From CAZUTK01 sp964623265 (GTDB taxonomy: Bacteria; Electryoneota; B3-LCP): DNA of 64,000 nt. Below are positions 24,669-33,524 of this stretch, in pieces. The stretch's first letter is position 1. Each line of letters opens with the position of its first letter. The notes under the pieces were generated by a model. That model worked only from the letters and a program-made list of their open reading frames with translations. It was not told where the DNA came from and did not search any database. The DNA lies in contig CAZUTK010000004.1 in NCBI GenBank assembly GCA_964623265.1, positions 12,188 through 76,187 on the forward strand, given 5' to 3'. Both the position numbers and the translations under genes were made by a program.

Positions 24669-26638
24669 GCCTCATCCAGTATCATATCGCGGTCCTGCCA
24701 GGACCAGCGCAAACAACGCCCGTTGCTGAATCGGATTTCACTGGTAGAAAGGTCAATAAAAGCTGTCACCGCTTTGTCCGCAGATTCGATCGTAAATATA
24801 TTGATCCATTCCGCCGGCAATTCCCTTTTCATTTGCAACATCAATACCGGCGCAGCGATGTAATTCCCGAATTCAGCGGAAATCCAGCCCTGCATCTCCG
24901 GTTCCGTTTGGCCCTCAATAATACGAAGCCGCACATCATCGCAGGGACGAAAATCCTGCCTTATTTTCATATCGGCAGAGCTCCATAGCACGGCGCCCGA
25001 CGAAAGCTCACGAGCTTCCCAACCTGCATCTGCGTGAAAAAAAGCGCTGATGGTATGAACACCCGATCCCCTGATTTGATCGAATAAAACGAGGATGAAG
25101 GGATCTTCCCAGGACACCCATAGTCCGCGGCGATGATGCAGAGGCTTGTACCCATCGTGACACCCAACCAATAGAATCCCGCTCCCTACTCTACGGCGTG
25201 CGATGAATTCCCCGCGGGCGGATTTTCCGAAATCGAACGATCCGCTGATCTGCGAACTGTCGCGATGGTCGAGGGTCAGTGTGTTATGAGCGGCGGTGGA
25301 ACGCGCGAACGCGCGAGCCTTGTAATCCACGTAGCTGAAGCCGCCGGGATCCACCAGAAACCGTTTTCCTCGGAGATGCAGTTCGAACGCCAGCGCATCC
25401 GCATGACCGTGGTGAGAAGCACCGGGCAAGCCGAAAAGACCGGCATCAAACAATAGGCGATCCCCCTGTGCACTAGAAACTAAATGATATCCGCCGAAGC
25501 CTGCGGATTCAGTGGCCGCGGGCTTGACCGCGCGCCGTATGCCGTCTATCGCCGTCTCTCCCAACAGCCATTCCAATTCAAAAGATGAAGAACCAGCGCC
25601 ATCCTCAGCTAAAATCGCACCCAGTTCCGCAAAAGCCCGCGCCTCCTTTTCTTCTCGGCTGAAACCCGTCATCCTATCACTATCCCCCAGAGAAATGAAT
25701 CCGCCGTCTGCGGCTCGCAGGGAAACCGCCGTCCGCAGCATTCCGGCGAGTTTTTCAACATATTGCACCGGAAAATCCAGCCCGTATCTTCGGGCGAAGA
25801 GCCAGCCTTTCAGGAAATTCGTGCCAGTGATGAGGTGATAATTGGTGCAGAGTTCCCCATGCATTCCATCTTCCCGCACTTGGCGAATCATCTGGTCGAA
25901 GAGGATCTTGCCGCCGATTCGACGCCATGGATGTGCGCGGGGGTGTTCTGGCAGACAAAGTCCGACTATCCAGAGCGCCAGACCTTCATAAATCAGATGA
26001 TTCCCCGTCCTGGCGCGATGGATCTCGATATTCCAAGCGGCGGCATTGATTGCAGATAGAACGGCGCTCCGCCCCTCTGCACTCAGCAGATCCTGCAAAA
26101 GGGCAAGCGCTTCCATTAAATTGAGCAACCGGATGGAGTCATCCACCGTGTCCCATCTGCGTTTCTGTAGCCGATACTTTCCCCATTGCTGAAGAATCGT
26201 TTCAAGTATTACTTTATACGAATCGGCATTTATATTGGCAATTACGCATAAAATTAAAGGGCGGATAAAATCGATCCGCCAGAGGAGGCGGTAAGCGTAT
26301 GCTTCTTGCGACGACAGACTTTCAGGAAAAGAAAACTCGATCTTGCGCCGCCCGAAGCCCGGAACATCCGTCCATCCGGTTGCGACAACCTCCGCCTCTT
26401 TCTGTATTGCGCTGAGGCACTCTGGATGCCGCAGGAGAATGCGGCGGGCGTCCGCAAAGTCGAAAATCCAACGGATCAGTCCCGGAGTATGAATCCAGTC
26501 AACCAGATTGGATTTCCGCCTGGACTGTAAAAGCGTCAGCCGGATTCGGCGCGGAACGCGCCGCAGCTTATCCGCCGCGACATCCAGCACTTGTTCCGCC
26601 GAGCGCCCGCGGAAGACCGTTTCAGACCAGGACGCCAT
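24659..26638 (-). CDS. Heparinase II/III-family protein (polysaccharide lyase-like)
   Basis: This is a 659-residue protein. An alpha/alpha-toroid N-terminal half (~60-340, with the conserved NNH-like block ARTGNHLIYEGLALW and ELCTNYHLITGTNFL) is followed by the heparinase II/III beta-sandwich (~385-560: HHGHADALAFELHL, DPGGFSYVDY, AHNTLTLD). His and Tyr residues of these blocks match the catalytic sites of family PL12/15/17/21-type lyases. ATG at 26638 overlaps the upstream stop by one base. No signal peptide is evident, as for many members in capsule loci. It may trim or modify a uronate-containing polymer; an epimerase-like activity cannot be excluded. Confidence 0.8.
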   Translation of the reverse strand: MASWSETVFRGRSAEQVLDVAADKLRRVPRRIRLTLLQSRRKSNLVDWIHTPGLIRWIFDFADARRILLRHPECLSAIQKEAEVVATGWTDVPGFGRRKIEFSFPESLSSQEAYAYRLLWRIDFIRPLILCVIANINADSYKVILETILQQWGKYRLQKRRWDTVDDSIRLLNLMEALALLQDLLSAEGRSAVLSAINAAAWNIEIHRARTGNHLIYEGLALWIVGLCLPEHPRAHPWRRIGGKILFDQMIRQVREDGMHGELCTNYHLITGTNFLKGWLFARRYGLDFPVQYVEKLAGMLRTAVSLRAADGGFISLGDSDRMTGFSREEKEARAFAELGAILAEDGAGSSSFELEWLLGETAIDGIRRAVKPAATESAGFGGYHLVSSAQGDRLLFDAGLFGLPGASHHGHADALAFELHLRGKRFLVDPGGFSYVDYKARAFARSTAAHNTLTLDHRDSSQISGSFDFGKSARGEFIARRRVGSGILLVGCHDGYKPLHHRRGLWVSWEDPFILVLFDQIRGSGVHTISAFFHADAGWEARELSSGAVLWSSADMKIRQDFRPCDDVRLRIIEGQTEPEMQGWISAEFGNYIAAPVLMLQMKRELPAEWINIFTIESADKAVTAFIDLSTSEIRFSNGRCLRWSWQDRDMILDEAWN

Positions 26639-27816
26639 CAATCGCCGGCTGATTTACCAGATTTCTCTTCAATCAAATTTCTATAAAGCATAAATAGCTT
26701 TTGCGTCAGCATTTCCCAGGAGAACCCGCGGGCGTAACTCCGCAGAGCTTCCGCATTCCATTTCTTCGACAAAGCTGCTTGAATGCGCCGGGCGAGTTCC
26801 GCCGGCTTCACATCCACTGGAACTAATTCGCCGTAATCCGCCCGGCAGAGAGCCTCCGGAATCCCCCCCACTTCGGTCGCCAGAACCGGCGTTCCGCACG
26901 CGAGGGATTCAAAGATCACCGTGGGCCAACCTTCCCTGCGACTGACGAGACACAACAGGGCGGCACGCGAAAGGAAAGCGGGCACTTCGTCCCGGGGAAC
27001 GACCCCTAAGAATTGCACGCGTCCACGAAGTCGGAGATGATCCACCAATGCTTCCAGCCTTCCTCGGTCGGGTCCATCCCCCGCAATTGCCAGGCGGATT
27101 TCCTCCCGACAATGCCGGATCGCCCGGATCAGCAGATCCACGCGTTTGATTTCACTCAGCCTGCCGAGAAAGACGACGAGATGCGGATCGCGGTCTGGAT
27201 GTTCGCGCAGGTCAAACAGTTCCGTCGAGTAGCCGTTGGGTAAAAATTCCAGTCTCTCCGCCGCGGCACCCAGTTCCAACAACCGATTCTGCAAAGCTCT
27301 GCTGACCGCAATAATTCTGTCGGCGCGATTCAGAATGCCGCCCAGCGAATTCCGCAGACCAGCAGACATAGAATGCACATCGCTGCCGTGGGCGGTGACG
27401 ATCAATGGAATGGGTTGACTGTTCAGCCAGAGCGAACATGCTAAACCATCGGGGAAGAGCGTGTGCGCATGCACTACATCGAAAGTTTCAAGACGGATTC
27501 GTTGTAAAGCGTCGGCGAGACGCTGCGCCGCGCCGGCCGCGAGCGAACGCCGTAAAAACCCGGCGCGAAACGGCAATGTTACAGGTTTTATCCCGTTTAT
27601 TTCATTATAAACAGGACTTGTTCTGAGGTGATACTTAATGAAACCAGCGAAAATCTCCCGCAGGGTGATCTCCTCAAGCCGCGGAGTGAGATCCAGCGGC
27701 GAGATGACTTCGAGTTCGCACTGTCGGGCGAGTTCAGCCGCTTGATCCGCGACGAAGATCCCCAGATGCGGGAAATCCCTGCGAGGCCAGAGATGAGAGA
27801 TCAAGAGGACGCGCAA
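26638..27816 (-). CDS. Glycosyltransferase family 4
   Basis: This is a 392-residue GT4 enzyme. It has VLLISHLWPRRDFPHLGIFV at the N-terminus, then VHAHTLFPDG, VTAHGSDVHSM, LVVFLGRLSEIKRVDLLIRA, and the donor-binding EGWPTVIFESLACGTPVLA with both glutamates of the Ex7E motif. The TTG start is supported by a GGAGG SD a few bases upstream. It is likely an alpha-glycosyl/mannosyl transferase acting on the lipid-linked repeat unit. Confidence 0.85.
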   Translation of the reverse strand: MRVLLISHLWPRRDFPHLGIFVADQAAELARQCELEVISPLDLTPRLEEITLREIFAGFIKYHLRTSPVYNEINGIKPVTLPFRAGFLRRSLAAGAAQRLADALQRIRLETFDVVHAHTLFPDGLACSLWLNSQPIPLIVTAHGSDVHSMSAGLRNSLGGILNRADRIIAVSRALQNRLLELGAAAERLEFLPNGYSTELFDLREHPDRDPHLVVFLGRLSEIKRVDLLIRAIRHCREEIRLAIAGDGPDRGRLEALVDHLRLRGRVQFLGVVPRDEVPAFLSRAALLCLVSRREGWPTVIFESLACGTPVLATEVGGIPEALCRADYGELVPVDVKPAELARRIQAALSKKWNAEALRSYARGFSWEMLTQKLFMLYRNLIEEKSGKSAGD

Positions 27817-27846
27817 TCCGCCTCCACAGAAAACTGATGCGTAGAA

Positions 27847-29727
27847 TTACTCTGCACCGAGCAGCGGATCCGGACCTTCTTTCCAGACGAGAAACGGACC
27901 GATGGATAACACATCCACGCAGCCCAGCTCCAGCGAGCGAAGGGCGTCTTCAGGCGTGCAGACGATCGGCTCTTCATGCATATTGAAGCTGGTGTTGACG
28001 AGCAGCGGCAAGCCGGTCCGCTTTTCATACTCCTTCAAGATCTTATAATAGGAAGGATTCGCGGATTCCTTAACCACTTGAGGTCGAGCCGTATTATCCA
28101 CGTGGCAGACGGCACTGGCGCGTTCCGCCCATTCCTTTTCCACATCGAAGGTGATGGTCATAAAATACGAGGGATACTCTCCGACCGCATAATTTTTGTA
28201 CAATTTGGGAGCCGCTTCGTACAGCACGCTGGGAGCGAAGGGCATAAATTCGGTGCGCTTCAAACGGTCGTTCAGCCAGTCGTTGATGGATTTATCCGTC
28301 GGATCCGCCAGGATGGAACGATTCCCGAGGGCGCGGGGCCCGTATTCCATCCGCCCGTTGAAGCGGCCCACCACCTTCTTTCGCGCTACCAGTTCAGCAG
28401 TATCTTCTTCGATCTTCTCGCTCTTGCGGAAGATAAACGGGAACTTGACCAGAGCTTTCTGGATTTCGTCGTCGCTGTATCCTGGCCCATAGTAGACGTC
28501 TTCAATGGTGTGCGGTTCGAAGATTTTGCCCTGCGTCGCCAGATGATCCGCCCAGGCGAGAAAGACGGCGCCGGCGGTCGTCCCTCCATCCCCCATATTG
28601 GGGTGGATGAAGACGGACTTCACACCCTCGATTTCCGCCACGCGTTGATTCACTTTCACATTGGCAAAAATGCCTCCGGCCAGCAGGACATGCTCCAGTC
28701 CGGTATCGTTCAGGAAACTGCGGGTGAAGGCGACGACGTTGTCTTCGAGGAGACTCTGAGCGGCGGCGGCGATATCTTCGCGATGGTAAGTATTGGAACC
28801 TACGCCTTCTGTGGAAGATACCACTTTTCCTTTCTCGTACTTCTGGTGGAATGTCTCCCATAAATAATCGAGCTGCAGGTTCGAATAATGACTGCCGTAG
28901 TAATCCCCACGGAGGAAATGGATCAGGTTGGTCAAGCGGATTTCCATCGGCGATTTCGTTTCGGCGATCGGTGTTCGAAAATCCCTCAGATCCGGTGCGA
29001 TATCCACCAACTGGCTCAACTCCCGCCGCAGTTTCATCGGATCCCCGTATGCAGCCAGACCGGTGATTTTTCCTTCGTGGCGGTTCCGTTTAAAGCCTAA
29101 GTATTTCGTCACCCCGCTGTAAAATTTCCCCAGAGAGTGACGGTCGCTGACGGCATGCAGGCGGCGGATTTTCCCACCTTCGCCGATAAACACTCCCATA
29201 GACTGTCCGTCGCCGGAACCATCGCCCGTGATGATCAACGCCACATCTCTGCCGCTCTGATAATAGACCGATGCGGCATGGCAGAGATGATGATCGCGCG
29301 TTTCGATGACGGCTTTCGTAATGCCGCATTGCGCCAGCGCGCGCTTATATTTGTTCAACGCGTATTGTTTCCCGTCTTCCCATGGATTCGATCTCATTTT
29401 GCGCGCGATCTGATCCAGCAGCACCCGCCTGCGGAACGCCAGATCCTTTTCATTAGCGGTGTCGAATTCACCACTGCGGTCCACGACATAGTCGGTATAA
29501 TACCGCGGCATCCGTTCCAGATTGGAATTGAATGTCAGGATGACTTTGTCCACCTTGTCCGCCGGCACGTTTCCGATCCTGAGTACTTCCAGGATAGACT
29601 TATACGGGAATCCGCAGTGGAATTTTATTCTCGTAAGCCGCTCTTCCGCGACGGAAGCGACGATCTTCCCATCCACCAGCAGCGTCGCCGTGGCGTCATG
29701 GAGGATATTCAACCCCAGTATGACCAT
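27847..29727 (-). CDS. Carbamoyltransferase (NodU/CmcH/TobZ family)
   Basis: This 626-residue enzyme would transfer a carbamoyl group from carbamoyl phosphate, via carbamoyl-AMP, to a sugar hydroxyl. The Kae1-like N-terminal domain has LNILHDATATLLVDGK, HHLCHAASVYYQSG (metal-binding histidines) and ITGDGSGDGQSMGV. The C-terminal domain has GRFNGRMEYGPRALGNRSI and VNTSFNMHEEPIV. The ATG at 29727 has GGAG 6 nt upstream; the extra 23 residues of the longer frame are not conserved-looking. Length fits the family (550-650). It predicts a carbamoylated polymer. Confidence 0.85.
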   Translation of the reverse strand: MVILGLNILHDATATLLVDGKIVASVAEERLTRIKFHCGFPYKSILEVLRIGNVPADKVDKVILTFNSNLERMPRYYTDYVVDRSGEFDTANEKDLAFRRRVLLDQIARKMRSNPWEDGKQYALNKYKRALAQCGITKAVIETRDHHLCHAASVYYQSGRDVALIITGDGSGDGQSMGVFIGEGGKIRRLHAVSDRHSLGKFYSGVTKYLGFKRNRHEGKITGLAAYGDPMKLRRELSQLVDIAPDLRDFRTPIAETKSPMEIRLTNLIHFLRGDYYGSHYSNLQLDYLWETFHQKYEKGKVVSSTEGVGSNTYHREDIAAAAQSLLEDNVVAFTRSFLNDTGLEHVLLAGGIFANVKVNQRVAEIEGVKSVFIHPNMGDGGTTAGAVFLAWADHLATQGKIFEPHTIEDVYYGPGYSDDEIQKALVKFPFIFRKSEKIEEDTAELVARKKVVGRFNGRMEYGPRALGNRSILADPTDKSINDWLNDRLKRTEFMPFAPSVLYEAAPKLYKNYAVGEYPSYFMTITFDVEKEWAERASAVCHVDNTARPQVVKESANPSYYKILKEYEKRTGLPLLVNTSFNMHEEPIVCTPEDALRSLELGCVDVLSIGPFLVWKEGPDPLLGAE

Positions 29728-29805
29728 ATTACACTCCAATTTCCGATGATCCGATTGATGAGGCTGCAGCCCCCCGCTGCCAGCCGAATATTTCAACTTA
29801 TTGTC

Positions 29806-31236
29806 TTAGATGTAGAAATACCCTTTGATGACCCCGACGCGGTAGATCGCGGCGGCGAGCGCCCAGAATGTGAAGGGCAGCGGATAGAAGATCCAGGAAT
29901 CCACATAAACGGTGGAAAGGATATAGATGAAGATTGCTCCGCAGAAGCCCAGGCTCACCGCTTCCCAGAAGGGGTCATCCACCTGTTTCATAAAACGACG
30001 GGTAAATCCGTAGACGCGCAGATACATTATAATGAACAGAATCAAGCCGAGGAAACCGATTTCGATCGTAGTATACGCGTAACCGGTGACGTTTTGATAC
30101 AGCCCGATATTCTGCGCGAGTAAGGAATTTTTATCCTGCACAATGGATGTCGGCGTCAGTTTGCCCGGTCCCAATCCGATCAAACGAGCGATCGGATGAT
30201 TTAGTTGGGATTTTACAATATCGAATGCCTGCAACCGCCCTAAGCCTGAATCCGCCTGCTTCATGCTGTATTCGTATAAATAATGAAAGTCCGTCAGCAC
30301 CTTGAAGGACTCCCCGGCGACTCCGGTAACGATGACTCCCCCCAGTGCGATGAGCAGAGCGATGGAAATCAGCAGCCTCTTCGAGAAGGGGGCATGCTTC
30401 TTAAGCGGCGCGATCAGCATCATGAACAAACCTCCCAGCGCAAAGAAGAAAACCCCGGTTCTGGCGGAAGCCAGAAAAATGGGCAATGCCAGCGCAAAAA
30501 TACCCGCCAAATAGTACCAGCGCATCCCATAGACATGGATGAAGCCGATCATAATGCAAAAGGTCATCGCCATGAAGACGGCGGTATAGCCTCCGCAGGA
30601 ATAACCGAGCAATCCCCCGGAATAGTCCGCCCGCATTCCGGGTGGCTTATGCGAGATGAAGGTATAATATCCAAACTGATAGATGGAGGCCGCCACCTGC
30701 AGAAAGGCAACGAGAAGAATCCCCAAAACCAGTTTCTTCATCAGCTTTTCATCAGGCTCCGCCATCAAGATCAATAGAAACAAGAGCGGAAAACCGATAT
30801 GGCGCAATAAGCCCTTGAAAGATGGGTAAAGTGCAGAACTGCCGTTGGCGATGGATAAGCATCCCAGTGCGATGATGCCGAGCAGCACCCAATTCACCGG
30901 CGTCCGCACCGGCAGCAAATTAGCAGTGAAAAAATATTCTCTCACCAGCACCATGATGATCAAGACGTAGCCCAAATTAATCAACGGCCCCGGCAGATTG
31001 AAAACCCATATCAAATAGGAGAGGAAATAGCTGTTGATCGCAATCAGAATCAGCGCGATTTTGAAATCCGTCAGGACTGTGAAAAAAATCAAACCGGCAA
31101 TGACAATCAAAAGCAGGTAATTACTGGCGCTGGTGATGGAGGTCGCCAAGATCACCGCCAGCGGCAGGAAAAAAAGCAGGCTCAAACTCTTTTTGCCGAA
31201 ATCCGTGATTCGGATGCCGGTCGTCTCACGCCGCAT
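29806..31236 (-). CDS. O-antigen ligase/polymerase-like membrane protein (Wzy/WaaL)
   Basis: This is a 476-residue polytopic inner-membrane protein with about 11-12 helices and a longer periplasmic loop around 310-400. FLASARTGVFFFALGGL is the SxRG/T-type motif of the Wzy_C/WaaL family, and IARLIGLGPGKLTP in the loop matches the h-G-x-G block. It would polymerise repeat units at the periplasmic face after flipping, or ligate polymer to an acceptor. AAGG SD before ATG. It is the only polymerase candidate in the locus, although there are two flippases. Confidence 0.75.
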   Translation of the reverse strand: MRRETTGIRITDFGKKSLSLLFFLPLAVILATSITSASNYLLLIVIAGLIFFTVLTDFKIALILIAINSYFLSYLIWVFNLPGPLINLGYVLIIMVLVREYFFTANLLPVRTPVNWVLLGIIALGCLSIANGSSALYPSFKGLLRHIGFPLLFLLILMAEPDEKLMKKLVLGILLVAFLQVAASIYQFGYYTFISHKPPGMRADYSGGLLGYSCGGYTAVFMAMTFCIMIGFIHVYGMRWYYLAGIFALALPIFLASARTGVFFFALGGLFMMLIAPLKKHAPFSKRLLISIALLIALGGVIVTGVAGESFKVLTDFHYLYEYSMKQADSGLGRLQAFDIVKSQLNHPIARLIGLGPGKLTPTSIVQDKNSLLAQNIGLYQNVTGYAYTTIEIGFLGLILFIIMYLRVYGFTRRFMKQVDDPFWEAVSLGFCGAIFIYILSTVYVDSWIFYPLPFTFWALAAAIYRVGVIKGYFYI

Positions 31237-31239
31237 ATT

Positions 31240-32388
31240 TTACTGCCTTAAATGAATTTCTCCGTTCAAAACCCGCTGCAAATACGATCGCAGGATTTCC
31301 GCCTGGCTAAGCCAGGTAAAACGTTCCACCGCAAGACGTCTACCCTTAGCGCCCATTTCTGCAAAAGAGGATCGCTTCTCCAGCGCACGACGGATCCCAT
31401 CCGCGAGAATCTGCGGATCATTCCCCGAAACGTAGAACGCATCTTCATCCGATGCGACAACGGCTCGATGCGCCTGCATCTCCGTCAGCAGCACGGGCTT
31501 GCCCATCGCTAGGTATTCCATCAACTTCAACGGGCTGGAAACCCTCCACCAGGGGTGGTCCGGCAGAGGGACTACGCACAAATCCGCGCAAGCGATCCAA
31601 TCGGGTATCCGGTCGTACGGCACGCCGGGCTTTAATATCACCTGATCCAGGTGATGATCGCGGACGATCTGCTGCAAACGATCCCATTCGTTGCCGCCTC
31701 CGAGGATCAAAATCCGCACATCCCCCCTGTCGCGAAGATGCTCTGCGCACAGCGCCAGCTCCAACACGCCCCGATTCTGGTTCACTGAACCATGATAAAA
31801 GACGACGAACTTGTCTTCCAACCCCAACTCCCGGCGGAGCCGCGAAGCATCGCGAGGCTGGAAATGATTCGGATCCACAGCGGACGTCCAGACGGCTATA
31901 TTGCCGGGGCTGATCCCGAATCGCGCATGGATCTCATCCCGCAGAGGTTTCGTGATCGTCGTCAAACCTTGAAAATTCGCCTTCGCATATTCCAATGATG
32001 CTTCGAAGACTCTCAGGCTCTTCCCCGCGTCTTCTTTTACGGGTACCGTCCTCACATCGTGGACCAATTTGCAATCCAACAACCGGAGACGTTTGAATAG
32101 AACCACCCCGCGAGTCAGCGTGGCGGACATCCAATCGGTCAGGACGATATCCGGACGATATTTCAGACATAGAAACGGCAGAAGCAGCAACACTAAAAGC
32201 CGATATGCGCCCAAACGCCCTCCAGGCACAGGAAGAGGCATGAACTCCTTCGGCAATGTCGTTCCCGCTTTGCCGGCGATGAGAATCTTATTGTCATCCC
32301 CCATGCTTTTCAACGCCGGCGGAATCCCGTACAACCGTGTGTTGCTGAAAGTCCTGCCCAGACCGGAGTTAACCCAGAGGATCTTCAT
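31240..32388 (-). CDS. Glycosyltransferase family 4
   Basis: This 382-residue GT-B enzyme has ILWVNSGLGRTFSNTRLYG at the N-terminus, LTDWMSATLTRG, VWTSAVDPNHFQP, VVFYHGSVNQNRGVLELALC and SSPLKLMEYLAMGKPVLLT (donor site). Its start overlaps the end of the next GT4 gene by 20 bp. It ends 3 bp before the polymerase gene. Linkage and sugar cannot be assigned. Confidence 0.8.
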   Translation of the reverse strand: MKILWVNSGLGRTFSNTRLYGIPPALKSMGDDNKILIAGKAGTTLPKEFMPLPVPGGRLGAYRLLVLLLLPFLCLKYRPDIVLTDWMSATLTRGVVLFKRLRLLDCKLVHDVRTVPVKEDAGKSLRVFEASLEYAKANFQGLTTITKPLRDEIHARFGISPGNIAVWTSAVDPNHFQPRDASRLRRELGLEDKFVVFYHGSVNQNRGVLELALCAEHLRDRGDVRILILGGGNEWDRLQQIVRDHHLDQVILKPGVPYDRIPDWIACADLCVVPLPDHPWWRVSSPLKLMEYLAMGKPVLLTEMQAHRAVVASDEDAFYVSGNDPQILADGIRRALEKRSSFAEMGAKGRRLAVERFTWLSQAEILRSYLQRVLNGEIHLRQ

Positions 32389-33505
32389 GCCGCATCAATT
32401 TTTCAAATATCGCCCTATAGCGAGGAAAGAGACCGGAAAAATCGTATTCCTTCCTCGCAAATTCGCTGGAACGGGTTCCCATACGGGCTATTTCATCCGG
32501 ATGCACGATGAGATGGCGCAATTTCCCCAGCAGTTCTTCATAACTTGGATTGCAGAACCCGATTCCTTCCCGAGCGATGACGCCGTCCGGATCCACACCC
32601 AGACTCAAAGTCGGCACGCCGTAGAGCCAAGCCTGCTGAAACGCATTTGGGAAACCTTCGAACAAGCTGGTATTCACGAGCAAGGCAGCGGATGCGATGC
32701 GCTGTTGCGCCTGATCCGGTTTTAAAGGTCCTAAATATTGAAAATTCCGCAGTTCGCTTTCCGCCCTTTTGATTTTCGCCAGGATTTCGCGATCCGGGCA
32801 ATCTCCGATCATGACGAAATTTGCGGCAATATCCACGCAGTCTCTGGCGAGCCGCAGGAATAACTCGGGACGCTTGAACGGCTTGATATTCGAAATCCAG
32901 AGAATTTCCGGCGGATTTCGCCTGGAAATGGAGAATTCTTCCGAGAACACAATATGATTGGGAATGACGATGCCTTCGCGCAGATAATTTTCGAACAAGA
33001 GCTTTTTCTGCTCCGAAGTCTGCAAAACTACCGCATCCGCATGCAGCACACCGTAGTCTTCGAGGCGGCGAATCATCGGATGAAAAAACGCATCGCGAAA
33101 CGAAAACGCATAGGATGAGAGCCGCAGATCCTTCCTGCGAATCACATCCGCAGTCGAAGCCGCCGCCCAGACCCAGGGTTTTTTCAGCGTGCGCGCCGCA
33201 AGGGCGCTTAAGCCCGTATAGGGATGGCGCACTCGTTGATAAAGTACATCCGCTTTGCTCTCAGAAATGGCGGCTTTCAATTTCGAATAATTCCTCCAAG
33301 TCGCCCGTTTCTTGCGTTCTGGAAGCGCGAAAATCTGCATTCCTTCTACGATTTCAAATCGCGGTTTGCCGCTCTCTCTTTCACAAATATAGGAAGTCTT
33401 CCAGCCGCAATCACGAAATCCCTGACCCAAGATCTGCACCTGCCGTTCTGCGCCGCCGATATGATCCCCGTAAAACGTCTGCATAATGAAAGCGATTGCC
33501 GGCAT
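32369..33505 (-). CDS. Glycosyltransferase family 4
   Basis: This is a 378-residue GT-B enzyme from the ATG at 33505. The N-terminus, IMQTFYGDHIGGAERQVQILG, is the classic GGAE acceptor-side motif. The donor side has LWISNIKPFKRPELFLRLAR and NTSLFEGFPNAFQQAWLYG (ExFxxxxxE-like, second Glu replaced by Gln). The longer frame to 33577 runs into the preceding gene and lacks similarity. A Q at the second glutamate position is seen in active relatives, so activity is still likely. Confidence 0.8.
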   Translation of the reverse strand: MPAIAFIMQTFYGDHIGGAERQVQILGQGFRDCGWKTSYICERESGKPRFEIVEGMQIFALPERKKRATWRNYSKLKAAISESKADVLYQRVRHPYTGLSALAARTLKKPWVWAAASTADVIRRKDLRLSSYAFSFRDAFFHPMIRRLEDYGVLHADAVVLQTSEQKKLLFENYLREGIVIPNHIVFSEEFSISRRNPPEILWISNIKPFKRPELFLRLARDCVDIAANFVMIGDCPDREILAKIKRAESELRNFQYLGPLKPDQAQQRIASAALLVNTSLFEGFPNAFQQAWLYGVPTLSLGVDPDGVIAREGIGFCNPSYEELLGKLRHLIVHPDEIARMGTRSSEFARKEYDFSGLFPRYRAIFEKLMRHEDPLG

Positions 33506-33524
33506 TTTCAGGCTCGTCTCTGAT

